Positions 1 to 6,070 of a stretch of 9,314 nt of DNA are shown here, piece after piece (positions within the stretch are counted from its first letter, which is position 1; the number at the start of each line of letters is the position of its first letter). The DNA is from Thermoplasmata archaeon (GTDB lineage: Archaea > Thermoplasmatota > Thermoplasmata > Thermoplasmatales > Thermoplasmataceae). The notes beneath the pieces are model-generated. The model saw only the letters and a list, made by a program, of their open reading frames with translations, searched no databases and had not been told where the DNA came from. The position numbers were made by a program, and so were the translations under genes. The stretch covers positions 1 to 9,314 of the forward strand of contig JAKBSB010000041.1 of assembly GCA_021845155.1 (NCBI GenBank), given 5' to 3'.

Positions 1-595
1 CGAGCTTGACGATTGGTGTGAATTCAAAGGAGTAGTTTACATAATAATAACGGTTTATAGCAGAGTAATTTCCTATTGTGAAAGAGAACGGCATTACAGA
101 AAGGGCGGAAAAACATAGTAATGTCCCACCATCTTGTATGCCTGAAGCCTCTGGTGTTATTTTATCTGCATTGCTTATAACTGAGTTGTTATAGGCAACA
201 ATAAAGTTTTTAATTGAAAAAGAAAAACCTGTAACGGGAAATGACAAATTCTGGCCAGTTTTAACAATTGCATAGGTCAGACCATTATATGTTGAATCCT
301 TGGTAAATGATACAAAGGGTTCGAAGTCTTGATAAAATAGGAATGAAACGTTGCTTCCACCGTATGAAGCATTAATTGTACTGGTGGTATTGACGTAATA
401 GGAACAATTGGAACTGGTAATGTTATTCGGTGGAGGTAGAGAAGGAACAAGTGCTGCATTATAAAGCTCGTTTGCCGGAATTACCCTAAGGGACGGGTAT
501 GCCGGCTCCGTCTCTATTTCGTAAAGGGTGAAACCGGAAAATATGATGATCACGGTTATGACGCTTGCCAGTATTATTTTATGATTTTTCTTCAT
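1..595 (-). CDS. Secreted or membrane-anchored hypothetical protein, 3' end beyond the window
   Basis: I do not recognise the family. Reading the minus strand from the ATG at 595 gives 198 codons without a stop, and the frame is still open at base 1. Residues 1-6 are basic (MKKNHK) and residues 7-20 are strongly hydrophobic (IILASVITVIIIFS). This is an uncleaved N-terminal anchor or signal peptide that places the rest outside the cell. The exposed part is Ser/Thr/Tyr/Asn-rich and carries nine N-x-S/T sequons (N58, N63, N69, N75, N82, N116, N136, N176, N187), a proline stretch at 51-56 and two cysteines (64, 161) that could form a disulfide. The start is fixed by a GGGAG Shine-Dalgarno six bases upstream, overlapping the stop of the preceding secreted gene, so the two are probably co-translated. 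Four 60-base rows that I counted (61-120, 181-360) give about 35% G+C, visibly lower than purH. It could be a partner subunit of the upstream surface protein; that is inference. Confidence 0.85.
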   Translation of the reverse strand, partial: MKKNHKIILASVITVIIIFSGFTLYEIETEPAYPSLRVIPANELYNAALVPSLPPPNNITSSNCSYYVNTTSTINASYGGSNVSFLFYQDFEPFVSFTKDSTYNGLTYAIVKTGQNLSFPVTGFSFSIKNFIVAYNNSVISNADKITPEASGIQDGGTLLCFSALSVMPFSFTIGNYSAINRYYYVNYSFEFTPIVKL

Positions 596-601
596 AGTTT
601 G

Positions 602-606
602 CTCCC
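602..606 (-). promoter_or_regulatory. Shine-Dalgarno (GGGAG) for the downstream secreted gene
   Basis: The minus strand reads TAGGGAG-CAAACT-ATG. The ribosome binding site begins inside the TAG stop of the 626-residue secreted protein and lies six bases before the next ATG. This favours translational coupling and argues against a separate promoter for the second gene. Most other starts in this window lack such a clear site. Confidence 0.7.
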
Positions 607-2486
607 TAAGTATAAGTTAGACTGTAGTAAGCAAGGTAGAATGGCAGATTCATGGCTGGTCCGGAAAATAACCCAATATGGTTTAGCGTTATTCCCATCT
701 GAACTGAATACGTCATCTCCATTATTGCAGGATCGGTCTGAAGGGAGTTATCACTTCCACTAACTGAAAAATCTGTGAAGTATATAGGGAATGTATAGCT
801 GTTTGCGAATTCTGGTGCATACCATGGCCCGTAGTTGGTTCCCAGAGAGTAATAGTAGTTATAGCAGTCCTCACCGAATCTTGAGCACATGTAACCGTCG
901 TAAGGTCTGTAACCTGCACTGTAGTTGAGATAAACGAAATTATTATTATCAAGTACATGAAGATCCTGTGTTTGCTTGTTCAAAAGGGCTTCATAACCTA
1001 TGACAGCAGAAAGAGCCGCTCCTGCCAGTGCCCCTGCTACAGGATCAGCAATGGAGAGCAGTGAAGCAAATGGCGCCGCGAGACATGTGATATAAGAGGA
1101 ATTGGTTGAACTGTAGTTCTGGTAGAAGAAGACATCCTGTGATGCGGATGTTCCCCAGTACAGAGTTGGGTTTACATTCGCACTGGTGCTGTCATAAGTT
1201 ATGCTCTGGTTTACCCAGTTCACACTGTAATTCTTTGATGAATCATCTGGAATGTACATTGGATTCACGCTTAACAGGAATGGATCACGCTGCCCTTGTG
1301 CAGTAACTGTGCCCCCTACGGTGGCAGCAACTGCTCCGACAGCCTTGCCGTCCGCGCTATAATAGATGGGATTAACTTTGGATACAGGGTAGTGTGACAC
1401 ACTGTAGAACTTAACTGAATTGCTTGTGGCACTTCCATATCCATTCCTTACCTGGACACGAAGTTCATTCAGGTTCATGCTTGTTGAAGTTGCGGCGTAT
1501 GGTAGTGTGAATTTGAATTCATGGGATATGGCTGAACCGAGACCGGAGGTTTCAAGGGTCTCCCATATGGAACTGGTATAGTTGTAAGCCTCCAGATACC
1601 ATGTATTGCCACCTGAACCTGCACTTGCAAGAGTTGAGTTTACATATATGGTCTGGCCGGGATATGCATGATCTGTGTAGGATGATGTTGGGATATTCAC
1701 GCCGGATGGGGGAGAACCGCCTCCTCCTGATCCTCCACCACCGGATCCGCCGCCACCCCCTCCACCTCCGCATGCGCATACGTGGATTATTGAAGGCCTT
1801 ATGACTGGATCTACCGAGTATGTCTCATTTCCCATCAGGGTTACAGGGCCGAACGGGAGAGTTACTGAGCTTGAATCCGGATCTGTTGCCACAGTTCCAA
1901 CATGGAATATGGACATCTCGTTCTGCCAGTTCACATTAACATGACCCATTGTTAATGACCAGTCATCTGATGGAATCATTGCATATCCCGTTCCCGGAAA
2001 TGATGTTTCATGTGTCATTGATCCTGAAGCTGGGTCAAAACCGTTTATGTAAAACATGGAGTGATGGTTTGACGATCTCATTTCAAACATTATTTCGTAT
2101 GTCTCATTTCCTTTCATGAGATTCTTCACCGCAATGCTTGCGTCCATTGCAGTCCCGAATGTGAATATCTCTGCTATCCTGATGTATGAATTGTTAGCAG
2201 TGAGTATGGCAGAGTTCTGGTAAGGTGTGTCTATCCTGCTGTATGATATGTTCTTCAGGTGCATTTCCCTGAGACCTGAATTGCTTACCATGTAAACTGT
2301 CCAGGATACATGGTAGGTATGATCCCCCATTGCTATTGTAACATGATCGCCAGTGAATGTCACCTGCTGACCACCATAATCATATGTCACATGGTGGGCA
2401 GTAGGAGTCATTGCAAATGATACTCCGGGGACAAGCATTATAAGGGCAAGGGCGAGACTTGTGAGAATTATGAGGAAATGTCTCAT
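606..2486 (-). CDS. Large secreted multidomain surface protein with natural Gly4Ser hinge, function unknown
   Basis: 626 residues; I do not recognise the family. Residues 1-25 are a classic signal peptide (MRHF, then a Leu/Ile/Ala core, cleavage plausible after VSFA). Residues about 26-236 form a beta-rich, His- and Met-containing domain. A CAC motif (C237, C239) leads directly into a glycine/serine hinge (240-258) ending in three Gly4Ser units. Residues about 263-362 look like an Ig/PKD-like beta domain (PGQTIYVNSTL early, LNELRVQVRNGYGSATSNSV late). A C-terminal Tyr/Asn/Ser-rich region follows, interrupted by a hydrophobic Ala/Gly segment at about 466-498. Cysteines at 468, 534 and 541 add to C237/C239. 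Eleven sequons (for example N79, N127, N220, N283, N302, N419, N457, N521) suggest heavy glycosylation. There is no C-terminal anchor, so it may be released or held by the internal segment or by its partner. The ATG at 2486 has no Shine-Dalgarno, but the signal peptide begins exactly there. An ATG about 18 bases further upstream is out of frame. An adhesin or surface-layer-associated role is only a guess. Confidence 0.85.
   Translation of the reverse strand: MRHFLIILTSLALALIMLVPGVSFAMTPTAHHVTYDYGGQQVTFTGDHVTIAMGDHTYHVSWTVYMVSNSGLREMHLKNISYSRIDTPYQNSAILTANNSYIRIAEIFTFGTAMDASIAVKNLMKGNETYEIMFEMRSSNHHSMFYINGFDPASGSMTHETSFPGTGYAMIPSDDWSLTMGHVNVNWQNEMSIFHVGTVATDPDSSSVTLPFGPVTLMGNETYSVDPVIRPSIIHVCACGGGGGGGGSGGGGSGGGGSPPSGVNIPTSSYTDHAYPGQTIYVNSTLASAGSGGNTWYLEAYNYTSSIWETLETSGLGSAISHEFKFTLPYAATSTSMNLNELRVQVRNGYGSATSNSVKFYSVSHYPVSKVNPIYYSADGKAVGAVAATVGGTVTAQGQRDPFLLSVNPMYIPDDSSKNYSVNWVNQSITYDSTSANVNPTLYWGTSASQDVFFYQNYSSTNSSYITCLAAPFASLLSIADPVAGALAGAALSAVIGYEALLNKQTQDLHVLDNNNFVYLNYSAGYRPYDGYMCSRFGEDCYNYYYSLGTNYGPWYAPEFANSYTFPIYFTDFSVSGSDNSLQTDPAIMEMTYSVQMGITLNHIGLFSGPAMNLPFYLAYYSLTYT
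1713..1769 (-). repeat. In-frame Gly-rich (Gly4Ser)n linker-coding tract
   Basis: This stretch encodes eight glycines, Ser, Gly4, Ser, Gly4, Ser (residues 240-258 of the secreted protein) and is followed by Pro-Pro-Ser-Gly. Codons are mixed (GGA, GGT, GGG, GGC; TCC, TCA, TCT), so the repeat is maintained at protein level and is not a recent slippage product. It most likely works as a flexible spacer between the N-terminal domain and the Ig-like domain. Confidence 0.85.
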
Positions 2487-2676
2487 ATGTGAATATTTTC
2501 ATGATTGTATAATAATGTTTTGTAGTCTGTTTATTAAATTACTATATTTATAATAATGTAGAAGATGATTATGCGTTTATAAATCAAATTCTCTTTTAGT
2601 TTAGGGCAGCATATCAATATCCAGAAGATTCAGAAGCACCACATTATTTTGATCCTAAGATCTGCTTTTGCACAAT
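2487..2676 (-). promoter_or_regulatory. AT-rich intergenic region with candidate promoters for the secreted gene pair
   Basis: 190 bases lie between the purH stop and the secreted-protein ATG. On the minus strand there are several TATA-like candidates. TTTATAAA at 2576-2583 would give a leader of about 65 bases. A TTATTATAAATA stretch lies near 2546-2556. TTTAATAAA at 2530-2538 would give a leader of about 20 bases. TATTATAC at 2507-2514 is centred about 24 bases before the ATG and would give a leaderless mRNA. The absence of a Shine-Dalgarno before 2486 favours a short or leaderless transcript. I cannot choose between them from sequence alone. The 13-base ATAGTAATTTAAT at 2533-2545 is also present upstream of purH. 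No convincing hairpin or T-run terminator follows purH. Confidence 0.5.
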
Positions 2677-4179
2677 TTAGTGCAGAAAGACCCGCTTCCC
2701 CGTGAAGTACATGGAAATTCCAAGTTCGTTTGCCTTGGATATAACTTCAGTGTCACGTATGGAACCTCCAGGCTGGATTATGGCTGAAATTCCGGATTTT
2801 CCAGCAAGTTCAACATTATCCTCGAACGGGAAGAAAGCATCTGATGCAAGGACTGATCCCGCAGACCTGTCGCCAGATCTTTCAACAGCTATCCTGAGGG
2901 CTTCAATTCTTGATGTCTGTCCTGCACCGATTCCGGTTGTCACCAGATCCTTCGCAAGAACTATGGCATTGCTCCTGCAGTGTGTCACGACCTTCCAGGA
3001 AAACAGCAGGTCATCCATCTTTTTCTTATCACAGGGGGTTCCAGACTTCAGCTCCAGTTTCTCAAAATCAGAGGTAAGAGGGCTCTGCACAAGAAATCCA
3101 TTTGAAATTGACCTTACTCTCAGAGACCTGTCGTGGTCCATGTTCACTTTCAGGATCCTGAGATTCTTCTTTCGGGATAGAATGTCCAGTGCTTCAGTGG
3201 AGTAGGAAGGCGCCACTATCACTTCTACAAAAAGCTTTGAAATCTTAGCTGCAGCCTCGGCGGTCATTTCCCTGTTCATGGCAATTACCGACCCATATGC
3301 GCTTTCCTTATCAGCTTCAACTGCTTTTTCCATTGCAGTGGCAAGATCATCGTCCTGGCAGACCCCGCAGGGCGTGTTATGTTTCATCACCACAACAACG
3401 GTCCGGTCGAATTCCATTGCGGTTTCATATGCAGAGTTAGCGTCAAGAAGATTGTTGTAGGAAAGTTCTTTCCCCTGTATCTGTTCTGAATTTGCAATTC
3501 CGGACTTTGTCCCGTCTGTGTAAATATATCCCTTCTGATCGGGGTTTTCGCCATACCTGAGTTCCCTTCCCTTTATTCCCTTTGCAAACAGGGTACTTGG
3601 GACGCTGTCAAAGATCGTTCTGTACATTGAATTGTATATATTGATATCATAGGATGCAACGCGGGAAAACGTTCTCATTGCAAGAAGTTTACGTGTTTCA
3701 AGGCTAACTTTACCCTTACTGTTCAGTTCCGTGCTTATGAGATCATAATCATTGGGTGAGGAGGCAACTGTGACATGCTGGAAATTCTTTGCGGCAGCCC
3801 TGAGAAGGGAAACACCCCCAATATCAATGTTCTCAATCATCCTGTCAATGCTTCCGGTTTTAGATGCCTCTTCAAATGGATAGAGGTTTGACACCACCAG
3901 ATCAAAGTCCTTGATGCCATGGGACTGGAGCTCCTTGTTCGATTGCTCATCCCTTGTGGAAAGTATGCCAGCAAAAAGAGCAGGGTGAAGTGTCTTGACC
4001 CTCCCATTCAAAAGTTCCTGAAAGCCAGTTATGTCCTGGGTGTTCTTTACTTCAAAGCCTTTCTCCTGGAGAAACTTAAGGGTGCCGCCAGTGGCATAAA
4101 CCTCTTCAATGTAATTACGAGAATGCTTAAGAAACTGCTCCAGTCCTGATTTATCATAAACGCTGAAAAGTGCTCTCAT
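2677..4179 (-). CDS. purH: Bifunctional AICAR transformylase / IMP cyclohydrolase PurH
   Basis: Catalyses the last two steps of purine synthesis: formyl transfer from 10-formyl-tetrahydrofolate to AICAR, then ring closure to IMP, in the cytosol. With the start at 4179 it has 500 residues, normal for the full-length family. The N-terminal MGS-like cyclohydrolase domain shows ATGGT (29-33), GRVKTLHP (59-66), VSNLYPFEE and DIGGVSLLRAAAKN. The transformylase domain shows RYGENPDQ (208-215), the catalytic Lys-His motif KHNTPCG (266-272), SWKVVTHCRSNA (394-405), GIGAGQTSR (416-424), SDAFFPF (446-452) and QPGGSIRD (469-476), ending in the usual FTGKRVFLH. The start at 4179 gives the family-typical MRALFSVYDKSG. 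In-frame ATGs at 4200 and 4230 add 7 or 17 residues, and the one at 4230 lies too close to the TATA box to be transcribed from it. purH is divergent from mat. Many archaea use PurO and PurP for these steps, so a complete bacterial-type PurH is notable. Confidence 0.97.
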   Translation of the reverse strand: MRALFSVYDKSGLEQFLKHSRNYIEEVYATGGTLKFLQEKGFEVKNTQDITGFQELLNGRVKTLHPALFAGILSTRDEQSNKELQSHGIKDFDLVVSNLYPFEEASKTGSIDRMIENIDIGGVSLLRAAAKNFQHVTVASSPNDYDLISTELNSKGKVSLETRKLLAMRTFSRVASYDINIYNSMYRTIFDSVPSTLFAKGIKGRELRYGENPDQKGYIYTDGTKSGIANSEQIQGKELSYNNLLDANSAYETAMEFDRTVVVVMKHNTPCGVCQDDDLATAMEKAVEADKESAYGSVIAMNREMTAEAAAKISKLFVEVIVAPSYSTEALDILSRKKNLRILKVNMDHDRSLRVRSISNGFLVQSPLTSDFEKLELKSGTPCDKKKMDDLLFSWKVVTHCRSNAIVLAKDLVTTGIGAGQTSRIEALRIAVERSGDRSAGSVLASDAFFPFEDNVELAGKSGISAIIQPGGSIRDTEVISKANELGISMYFTGKRVFLH

Positions 4180-4235
4180 CAAACTGCTATAATTCAGCAT
4201 GATAAAACATTTGCCGATTGCCCTGTTCATGTCAT

Positions 4236-4243
4236 TGTATAAA
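4236..4243 (-). promoter_or_regulatory. Candidate TATA box for purH
   Basis: The minus strand reads TTTATACA in the context AATTTAATTTATACAATG. A start of transcription about 27 bases downstream would fall near 4212, giving a leader of about 33 bases to the ATG at 4179 or about 12 to the ATG at 4200. It would exclude the ATG at 4230. This supports the shorter protein. The 13 bases overlapping its upstream edge (4243-4255) recur in the promoter region of the secreted gene pair. Confidence 0.5.
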
Positions 4244-4247
4244 TTAA

Positions 4248-4281
4248 ATTACTATGGGTAATATTCATACCAGTTTGGTAA
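4248..4281. promoter_or_regulatory. Two tandem 15-base inverted repeats between purH and mat, possible operator
   Basis: Site one is ATTAC-N5-GTAAT (4248-4262), a perfect 5-base inverted repeat. Site two is ATACC-N5-GGTAA (4267-4281), matching at four of five positions and also containing the perfect TACCA-GTT-TGGTA (4268-4280). Both have the same half-site length and spacer, and they begin 19 bases apart, close to two helical turns. They sit between the oppositely directed TATA boxes of purH and mat, with site one touching the purH side. The arrangement suits a dimeric winged-helix or helix-turn-helix regulator. No regulator gene is adjacent, so its identity is unknown. Confidence 0.4.
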
Positions 4282-4300
4282 TTTTACGGCACTTCCTACA

Positions 4301-4325
4301 AAAATTTTATTATTATACTTATATA
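4301..4325 (+). promoter_or_regulatory. Candidate TATA region for mat
   Basis: The AT-rich run holds TTTTATTATTATA (4305-4317) followed by CTTATATA (4318-4325). The second is centred about 26 bases before the mat ATG and would give a leaderless transcript. The first would give a leader of several bases up to about 12. Because a Shine-Dalgarno-like GGAAGAGG also precedes the ATG, the more distal element may be the one used. I cannot decide between them. Confidence 0.45.
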
Positions 4326-4331
4326 GGGTCT

Positions 4332-4339
4332 GGAAGAGG
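4332..4339 (+). promoter_or_regulatory. Shine-Dalgarno-like GGAAGAGG before mat
   Basis: A purine-rich GGAAGAGG lies seven bases upstream of the ATG at 4347. It supports 4347 as the translation start in preference to the in-frame ATG at 4254, whose extra 31 residues do not resemble the family and would span both TATA candidates. Confidence 0.5.
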
Positions 4340-4346
4340 CAAAATA

Positions 4347-5552
4347 ATGGTAAGAAACATTTCAGTAGAGAGTCTCAAGCAGACAGCCACAGTAGAAAGA
4401 GAAGTGGAACTGGTCGAAAGAAAAGGAATAGGGCATCCTGACAGCGTATCGGACGGTATCGCTGAGGCAGTGAGCCGATCGCTCAGTAAGTATTACCTTA
4501 AGGAATATGGAAAAATACTGCACCATAACACTGACCAGGTCGAGGTTGTAGGCGGACAGTCTGCACCTAGATTCGGAGGAGGACTTGTTCTGGAGCCAAC
4601 ATATATTCTCCTGAGCGGAAGGGCCACCACGAAGGTTGGAAATGACAGAATTCCGTTCAAGTCCATAGCCACAAAGGCAACAAAGGAATTCCTGAAAGAG
4701 GATTTCAAGCATCTGGACTTTGATGCCGATGTTATGATAGACTGCAGAATCGGACATGGATCTGTGGATCTGGTTGATATCTATGATACAACAAAGCTTA
4801 GATCAAACGACACATCTTTCGGTGTAGGTTTTGCACCGTTTTCAGATACAGAAAACCTTGTACTCAGCACCGAAAAACTGCTCAACAGCAAGGATTTCAA
4901 ATCCAGGATGCCTGCTATAGGGTACGACATAAAGGTAATGGGTTTCAGGCAGAAGGATGTCATAAACCTCACAATAGCTGCAGCATATGTTGACAAGTTT
5001 GTTAAAAATGCTGATGAGTATTTCTCGATCAAGGAAGAACTGAAAGAGATAGTCAGGAACCATGCCGGTAAACAGACAGACAAGAAAGTTAACGTGTTCA
5101 TCAACACGGCAGATGAGGAAGACGGGAAAAAGGTAGGAGAATACCTGACTGTCACAGGACTCTCAATGGAAAACGGGGATGATGGATCAGTTGGAAGAGG
5201 AAACCGTGTAACCGGCATAATAACGCCATACAGACCAATGAGCATGGAGGCTGCAGCAGGTAAGAACCCGGTAACACACGTGGGAAAACTCTACAACGTC
5301 ATGTCAAACATAATAGCAAATGATATAGTGAAGGAAGAAGGAGGAGACATAAAAGAGGTCATGGTAAGAATCGTATCCCAGATAGGCAGAAGGATAGACG
5401 ATCCCCATGTGGCAAGCATACAGGTAATATATGCAGACGGAGTTGATCCTTCAAAGCACAAGAACAATATAACAGCAATAGCCGACAACAGGCTGCAGCA
5501 CATCAGTGACCTCACGAAGATGTTTGTGGACGGAAAGATCTCAGTATTCTGA
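4347..5552 (+). CDS. mat: Archaeal-type S-adenosylmethionine synthetase (methionine adenosyltransferase)
   Basis: Makes S-adenosylmethionine from methionine and ATP in the cytosol, supplying the cell's methyl donor. The protein has 401 residues, the usual size of the archaeal class, which is very divergent from bacterial MetK. Signature blocks are RKGIGHPDS (25-33), with the His expected in the ATP site, NTDQVEVVGGQS (61-72), CRIGHGSVDL (133-142), GDDGSVGRGNR (277-287), a glycine-rich phosphate-binding type block, ITPYRPMSMEA and GKNPVTHVGKLYN (305-317). The start MVRNISVESL is chosen from family resemblance and the GGAAGAGG seven bases upstream. The gene is divergent from purH, sharing its control region, and convergent with the acetyltransferase, ten bases apart. 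No SAM riboswitch-like structure is evident in the short upstream region. There is no sign of truncation or missing residues. Confidence 0.97.
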   Translation: MVRNISVESLKQTATVEREVELVERKGIGHPDSVSDGIAEAVSRSLSKYYLKEYGKILHHNTDQVEVVGGQSAPRFGGGLVLEPTYILLSGRATTKVGNDRIPFKSIATKATKEFLKEDFKHLDFDADVMIDCRIGHGSVDLVDIYDTTKLRSNDTSFGVGFAPFSDTENLVLSTEKLLNSKDFKSRMPAIGYDIKVMGFRQKDVINLTIAAAYVDKFVKNADEYFSIKEELKEIVRNHAGKQTDKKVNVFINTADEEDGKKVGEYLTVTGLSMENGDDGSVGRGNRVTGIITPYRPMSMEAAAGKNPVTHVGKLYNVMSNIIANDIVKEEGGDIKEVMVRIVSQIGRRIDDPHVASIQVIYADGVDPSKHKNNITAIADNRLQHISDLTKMFVDGKISVF

Positions 5553-5562
5553 TCTGGAAACG

Positions 5563-6021
5563 CTAAATGATGCGCCACATAAGGTAAGCATCAGACAGGT
5601 CACTGTAATATCCCTTTAAGGTGGATGTTACAACAAATCCATTTTTTTTATAGAACATTATGGCCCCCTTGTTATCTGTACGCACTTCAAGCCTCATGCT
5701 CATGAGATTCTCCATTTCACATACCTTGATGAAGGAAGAAAGCAGTGCCTTTCCAAAGCCCATATGCCTGTATCTGTCCTCAATGGCAAGAATCAATATC
5801 CTGGCCTCAGTCTGGGAAAATTTAGATCCAACCAGGAATCCAACAACCTTTTCGTTCAGGGTGTAGACGAAAAAACCTTCCGGCCAGGTCTGGAAAAGAT
5901 CCATGAACAGGCTTCCTGAATAGTACTCTGAAAGTGACTTTGAGGCTATTTCAAGTATCCTGTCAACGTCTCTGACGTTGAAGTTTCTCACAGTTCCCAG
6001 ATCAGAATTTGTTGTAACCAT
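5563..6021 (-). CDS. rimI: GNAT-family N-acetyltransferase, RimI/Ard1 type
   Basis: Transfers an acetyl group from acetyl-CoA, probably to protein N-termini, in the cytosol. The 152 residues are a complete single GNAT domain. Residues 10-16 (TVRNFNV) and the following helix match the RimI-type N-terminus. The acetyl-CoA pyrophosphate loop is RYRHMGFGKAL (83-93, R/Q-x-x-G-x-G/A pattern). Motif B is RLEVRTDN (110-117) followed by AIMFYKKNGF (120-129). The C-terminal GYYSDLSDAYLM (137-148) matches the GYY-x(n)-DA-x-x-M ending typical of RimI/Ard1 enzymes and argues against an antibiotic or polyamine acetyltransferase. A GAGG element lies 12 bases before the ATG, farther than ideal. The gene follows the chloride-channel gene after about 50 bases and overlaps the likely termination region of mat. 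Its exact protein substrates cannot be told from sequence. Confidence 0.9.
   Translation of the reverse strand: MVTTNSDLGTVRNFNVRDVDRILEIASKSLSEYYSGSLFMDLFQTWPEGFFVYTLNEKVVGFLVGSKFSQTEARILILAIEDRYRHMGFGKALLSSFIKVCEMENLMSMRLEVRTDNKGAIMFYKKNGFVVTSTLKGYYSDLSDAYLMWRII
5642..5649 (+). terminator. Possible oligo-T terminator for mat, inside the convergent gene
   Basis: A run of eight T lies about 90 bases after the mat stop, inside the acetyltransferase coding region, where it is the complement of the Lys-Lys-Asn codons 125-127. Archaeal RNA polymerase can terminate at such T-runs without a hairpin. It is the first long T-run downstream of mat. If used, the mat mRNA would end antisense to the neighbouring gene. 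Confidence 0.35.
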
Positions 6022-6052
6022 ATGCCAATTATTCCTCTTATTTCTTCATGAA

Positions 6053-6063
6053 TTTATATATTA
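6053..6063 (-). promoter_or_regulatory. Candidate TATA box for the acetyltransferase gene
   Basis: The minus strand reads TAATATATAAA in the 49-base gap after the chloride-channel stop, centred about 36 bases before the ATG at 6021. It would give a leader of roughly 10 bases, so this gene may have its own promoter and not depend on read-through. The GAGG at 6035-6038 would then lie at or near the 5' end of the message. Confidence 0.45.
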
Positions 6064-6070
6064 TGGTGCT

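Noticed and set aside
1713..1769. Gly4Ser tract as a synthetic-construct contaminant
   Set aside because: The tract is in frame within a signal-peptide protein of native codon use, flanked by matching genomic sequence, and uses varied codons. Nothing else vector-like is nearby.
2651..2662. GATCCTAAGATC as a purH terminator hairpin
   Set aside because: It offers only a four-base stem with a four-base loop and is not followed by a T-run on the minus strand, so it does not support a terminator call.
2702..3205. A 167-codon open frame on the plus strand antisense to purH
   Set aside because: It lies wholly within purH, whose motifs are all intact on the other strand. The frame encodes low-complexity Ser/Arg-rich protein with no domain, promoter or ribosome site.
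4254..4346. Longer mat protein starting at 4254
   Set aside because: The extra 31 residues do not resemble the family and cover the inverted repeats and TATA candidates. MVRNISVESL at 4347 matches archaeal SAM synthetases and has a Shine-Dalgarno-like site.
4261..4346. SAM riboswitch upstream of mat
   Set aside because: The region is short, AT-rich and contains TATA elements close to the start. No multi-stem conserved core is visible, and the expected leader is at most a dozen or so bases.
4781..5245. A 154-codon open frame on the minus strand antisense to mat
   Set aside because: It is entirely inside the unambiguous mat gene. Its Ser/Phe/Leu-rich composition is what the complement of mat codons would give.
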